Positions 63,472-64,000 of a DNA stretch of 64,000 bases are shown piece after piece. The number at the start of each line of letters is the position of its first letter. The stretch's first letter is position 1. The notes below the pieces were generated by a model. That model made no database searches and had not been told where the DNA came from. It was given only the letters and a program-made list of their open reading frames with translations. The stretch lies in the NCBI GenBank assembly GCA_016720705.1, contig JADKKB010000007.1:1488001-1552000 (forward strand). Direction: 5' to 3'. The position numbers were made by a program, and so were the translations under genes. Source of the stretch: Chloracidobacterium sp. (lineage in GTDB: Bacteria; Acidobacteriota; Blastocatellia; Pyrinomonadales; Pyrinomonadaceae).

Positions 63472-63610
63472 AGAAGAATTAGGCGGGAAGTACTTTACCG
63501 CCGATAAATTTCGATCGCAACCCTTTTGGGGAGTGTCGAAACAACGAGATCGCGGAAATCCGACCTGGGGCCAGCGCCGACCCCTAATGTGGTTTCCGCG
63601 GTCTTCATTT
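63472..63610 (+). ncRNA. Candidate σ54-driven structured RNA
   Basis: Downstream of the orphan promoter at 63444 no frame looks coding, but a nested hairpin can form: CGCGGAAA (63551-63558) with TTTCCGCG (63593-63600) and inside it GGGG (63567-63570) with CCCC (63581-63584). The ends given are estimates; no T run marks a 3' end. Confidence 0.25.
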
Positions 63611-63611
63611 G

Positions 63612-63627
63612 CGCGTAAAATATCGCG
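63612..63627. promoter_or_regulatory. Proposed activator site (UAS)
   Basis: CGCGT-AAAATA-TCGCG, 62 bp upstream of the σ54 promoter at 63690. Confidence 0.5.
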
Positions 63628-63689
63628 ACCACCCCTCACTATGCGGCTTTTTACGCGCCCCAACCGCTCATTTTCGAGGTATATCGCAC

Positions 63690-63705
63690 TGGCACGTTCC
63701 TTGCA
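63690..63705 (+). promoter_or_regulatory. σ54 (-24/-12) promoter of small membrane gene
   Basis: TGGCACG-TTCC-TTGCA, full match to the σ54 consensus; 73 bases before the start at 63779. An inverted repeat AGCGAGATCGATCTCGCT (63731-63748) lies in the leader. Confidence 0.85.
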
Positions 63706-63778
63706 GTTTAGGTGAATGAGAAGACAAATAAGCGAGATCGATCTCGCTTATTAAAAGTTGGGAATAGGAGAAATTAGT

Positions 63779-64000
63779 ATGGTCAAATTATACGGAGTGT
63801 TTTGGCTGGTGTTGGCGGTCGTCGGTTTAGTCCTTGCCTTGGCGGGATTGATGACGATGCCTGTGATGGTTCTCTTTGGCTTCGTTTTATTCGGGATGAT
63901 CTTTATGGGAATGATAGCCGTGTTGCCGACAATGGTGTCGGATCATTCGCTGGATCCATCTCCCTCGAAACCGGTTAAAGTGAACGCGAGGCATTCTGAT
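63779..64000 (+). CDS. Small membrane protein, cut by window edge
   Basis: An open frame from ATG 63779 to the window end, at least 74 residues. Two membrane helices (residues ~4-24 and ~28-48) are followed by a polar Ser/Pro/Lys-rich segment. GGAATAGGAG lies about 8 bases before the ATG. No family is recognised. A full-consensus σ54 promoter and an upstream repeat precede it, so it belongs to the proposed stress regulon. Confidence 0.65.
   Translation, partial: MVKLYGVFWLVLAVVGLVLALAGLMTMPVMVLFGFVLFGMIFMGMIAVLPTMVSDHSLDPSPSKPVKVNARHSD

Larger units (their letters stand above)
63211..63778. other. 568-bp gene-free regulatory region
   Basis: Between the divergent DUF5335-like and small membrane genes. 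Open frames here are not gene-like. It holds three σ54 promoters, two or three upstream repeats and a stable hairpin that may be part of a small RNA, listed separately. Confidence 0.65.

Noticed and set aside
63443..63715. 90-codon plus-strand frame
   Set aside because: Its start lies within a σ54 promoter and its end covers another; composition is not gene-like.

Overview
The window looks like a chromosomal segment of a Gram-negative, respiring bacterium, most likely an Acidobacteriota member of the Blastocatellia/Pyrinomonadaceae type. This is inferred from gene content (a GWxTD-domain protein, many multiheme cytochromes, an MtrB-type outer-membrane barrel, exported lipoproteins, σ54 control). 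No rRNA or ribosomal protein gene is present to confirm it. I see no insertion sequence, prophage, integrase or CRISPR array.

Layout. 1-6.9 kb: the 5' part of a Tat-exported SGNH hydrolase, a MATE exporter, aat, a YwbE-like protein, a saccharopine-dehydrogenase-like reductase, a serine hydrolase and a small exported protein. 6.9-11.3 kb: gyrB, recF and a TlpA-like thioredoxin. 11.4-14.1 kb: tRNA-Ser(UGA) and a fadR-like/acyl-CoA ligase pair with a clear operator. 14.1-19.5 kb: SLBB export protein, membrane nucleotide-sugar dehydratase, galE, aminotransferase. 19.5-27.2 kb: an eight-gene minus-strand polyamine-type operon (speD, DUF4178, a hidden 49-codon gene, DUF350, membrane SpeE-like, FAD oxidoreductase, polytopic membrane protein, lipoprotein). 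27.3-36.3 kb: lipoprotein, GWxTD protein, tatC, tatB, a selenocysteine-encoding selD, parB, parA, two parS-like palindromes, mnmG. 36.6-39.7 kb: AstE/AspA-type hydrolase and a glutamate-cysteine-ligase/CBS fusion. 40-57 kb: two cyclic-nucleotide-domain proteins and a cytochrome region with 47 predicted haem c sites, including an MtrA/MtrB-like pair and the ResB/CcsA maturation machinery. 57-64 kb: universal stress proteins, a σ54-dependent response regulator, a hybrid histidine kinase, a flavin-type split-barrel protein, a DUF5335-like protein and a truncated small membrane protein.

How it may work together. From 36 kb to the end I find ten -24/-12 (σ54) promoters, and each has a similar 16-bp inverted repeat (YGYGW-N6-YCGCR) 50-175 bp upstream; the divergent pairs share one. 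The kinase/NtrC-type regulator pair lies inside this set. One target is a Crp-type regulator whose recognition helix has the CRP residues, and TGTGA-N6-TCACA-type boxes sit before the cytochrome genes and the second cyclic-nucleotide-domain gene. I therefore propose a two-tier circuit, kinase to NtrC/σ54 to Crp, that controls stress proteins, cytochromes and cytochrome maturation. This circuit and the polyamine-type operon are the two best candidates for undescribed systems.
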